A stretch of DNA of 32,443 nt, taken from the NCBI GenBank assembly GCA_900095095.1, contig FMBT01000174.1:1-32443 (forward strand), given 5' to 3'. Position 1 is the stretch's first letter, and the number at the start of each line of letters is the position of its first letter. A model generated the notes under the pieces. That model searched no databases, was not told the origin of the DNA, and saw only the letters and a program-made list of their open reading frames with translations. Positions 32,121 through 32,443 of this stretch are shown one piece after another. The translations under genes were made by a program, and so were the position numbers. Source of the stretch: Fragilariopsis cylindrus CCMP1102 (lineage: Eukaryota; Bacillariophyta; Bacillariophyceae; Bacillariales; Bacillariaceae).

Positions 32121-32443
32121 CTTTCATTAATGCGTTTACCTTTTAATAGACGTGAGGCTTCTTCTTCGCAGAGTGTTATTCTTGTGATTGTGTGCAAATT
32201 GAAAATGTCATTTGAAATTTTTTTTACTCATGCAACTACCGCTAACGTTACAGTGCTACTTACTTTAGGGGTGACAGTTACTTAGTTCGGGGGATTTTGG
32301 TGGTATGCTATATACGCTTGATTATCCTACTAAGTACAGTACAGTCGCGATAGTGTACTACAGTAGTAATACTACGTTTTGTACTACTTGTCCATCAAAA
32401 ACACTTGTAGTCTTGATTCACTTGAATAGTATACAATTTACTG
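32121..32443. other. Upstream region of the PAPST gene, to window end
   Basis: No gene is seen in 323 nt. TACAGTA occurs at 32335-32341 and 32359-32365, and a nearby CAGTACAGT context repeats the word. This is the probable promoter side of the PAPS-transporter gene; another gene may begin beyond the window. Confidence 0.45.

Overview
This is nuclear DNA from a eukaryote, most likely a diatom (perhaps a raphid pennate; the genus cannot be read from the window). The reasons are: short GT-AG introns of about 100-220 nt that restore long reading frames; AT-rich intergenic DNA; proteins full of Asn, Asp, Ser, Gln and His runs; a secretory/plastid-type leader with a Phe just after the hydrophobic segment; and two members of a Trp-Tyr-containing protein family that I associate with diatoms. 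There is no rRNA, tRNA, CRISPR array, transposon or viral gene that I can support. All exon joins below were worked out by hand from GT/AG sites and reading phase.

Layout, left to right. A truncated, divergent HSP70-family gene (-) faces away from a large intronless Golgi-type sulfotransferase (+). A three-exon gene for a conserved protein with a plastid-like leader (-) converges on the sulfotransferase. A tandem SET-domain protein (+), with one apparent missing base in its second SET domain, is followed by a poorly resolved gene (+) ending in a Myb/SANT domain of telobox type. Then come four minus-strand genes: PIG-T (GPI transamidase subunit), a two-exon SAM methyltransferase resembling TrmN6, an ADP/ATP-carrier-like mitochondrial carrier with a changed signature, and an ABHD11-like alpha/beta hydrolase. 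Next is a 1505-residue ankyrin/RCC1/zinc-finger protein resembling IBTK (+), then a divergently transcribed pair of genes of the diatom-type unknown family, separated by 2 kb of non-coding DNA. The window ends with a five-exon PAPS-transporter-like gene of the SLC35B type (-), which includes a 26-nt microexon.

Functional links. The genes do not form an operon or a visible cluster; neighbours are ordinary, closely packed eukaryotic genes with divergent and convergent arrangements. The one biochemical link is between the PAPS transporter (right end) and the sulfotransferase (left end), which would supply and use PAPS in the Golgi; PIG-T also acts in the secretory pathway. They are about 26 kb apart, so linkage may be chance.

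Points worth attention: the AAC-like carrier without the RRRMMM signature, the sulfotransferase with an atypical 5'-phosphosulfate loop, the microexon in the PAPS transporter, the paralogous unknown pair, a recurring TACTGTA/TACAGTA heptamer in non-coding DNA, and several one-base frame breaks that may be assembly errors or real lesions.
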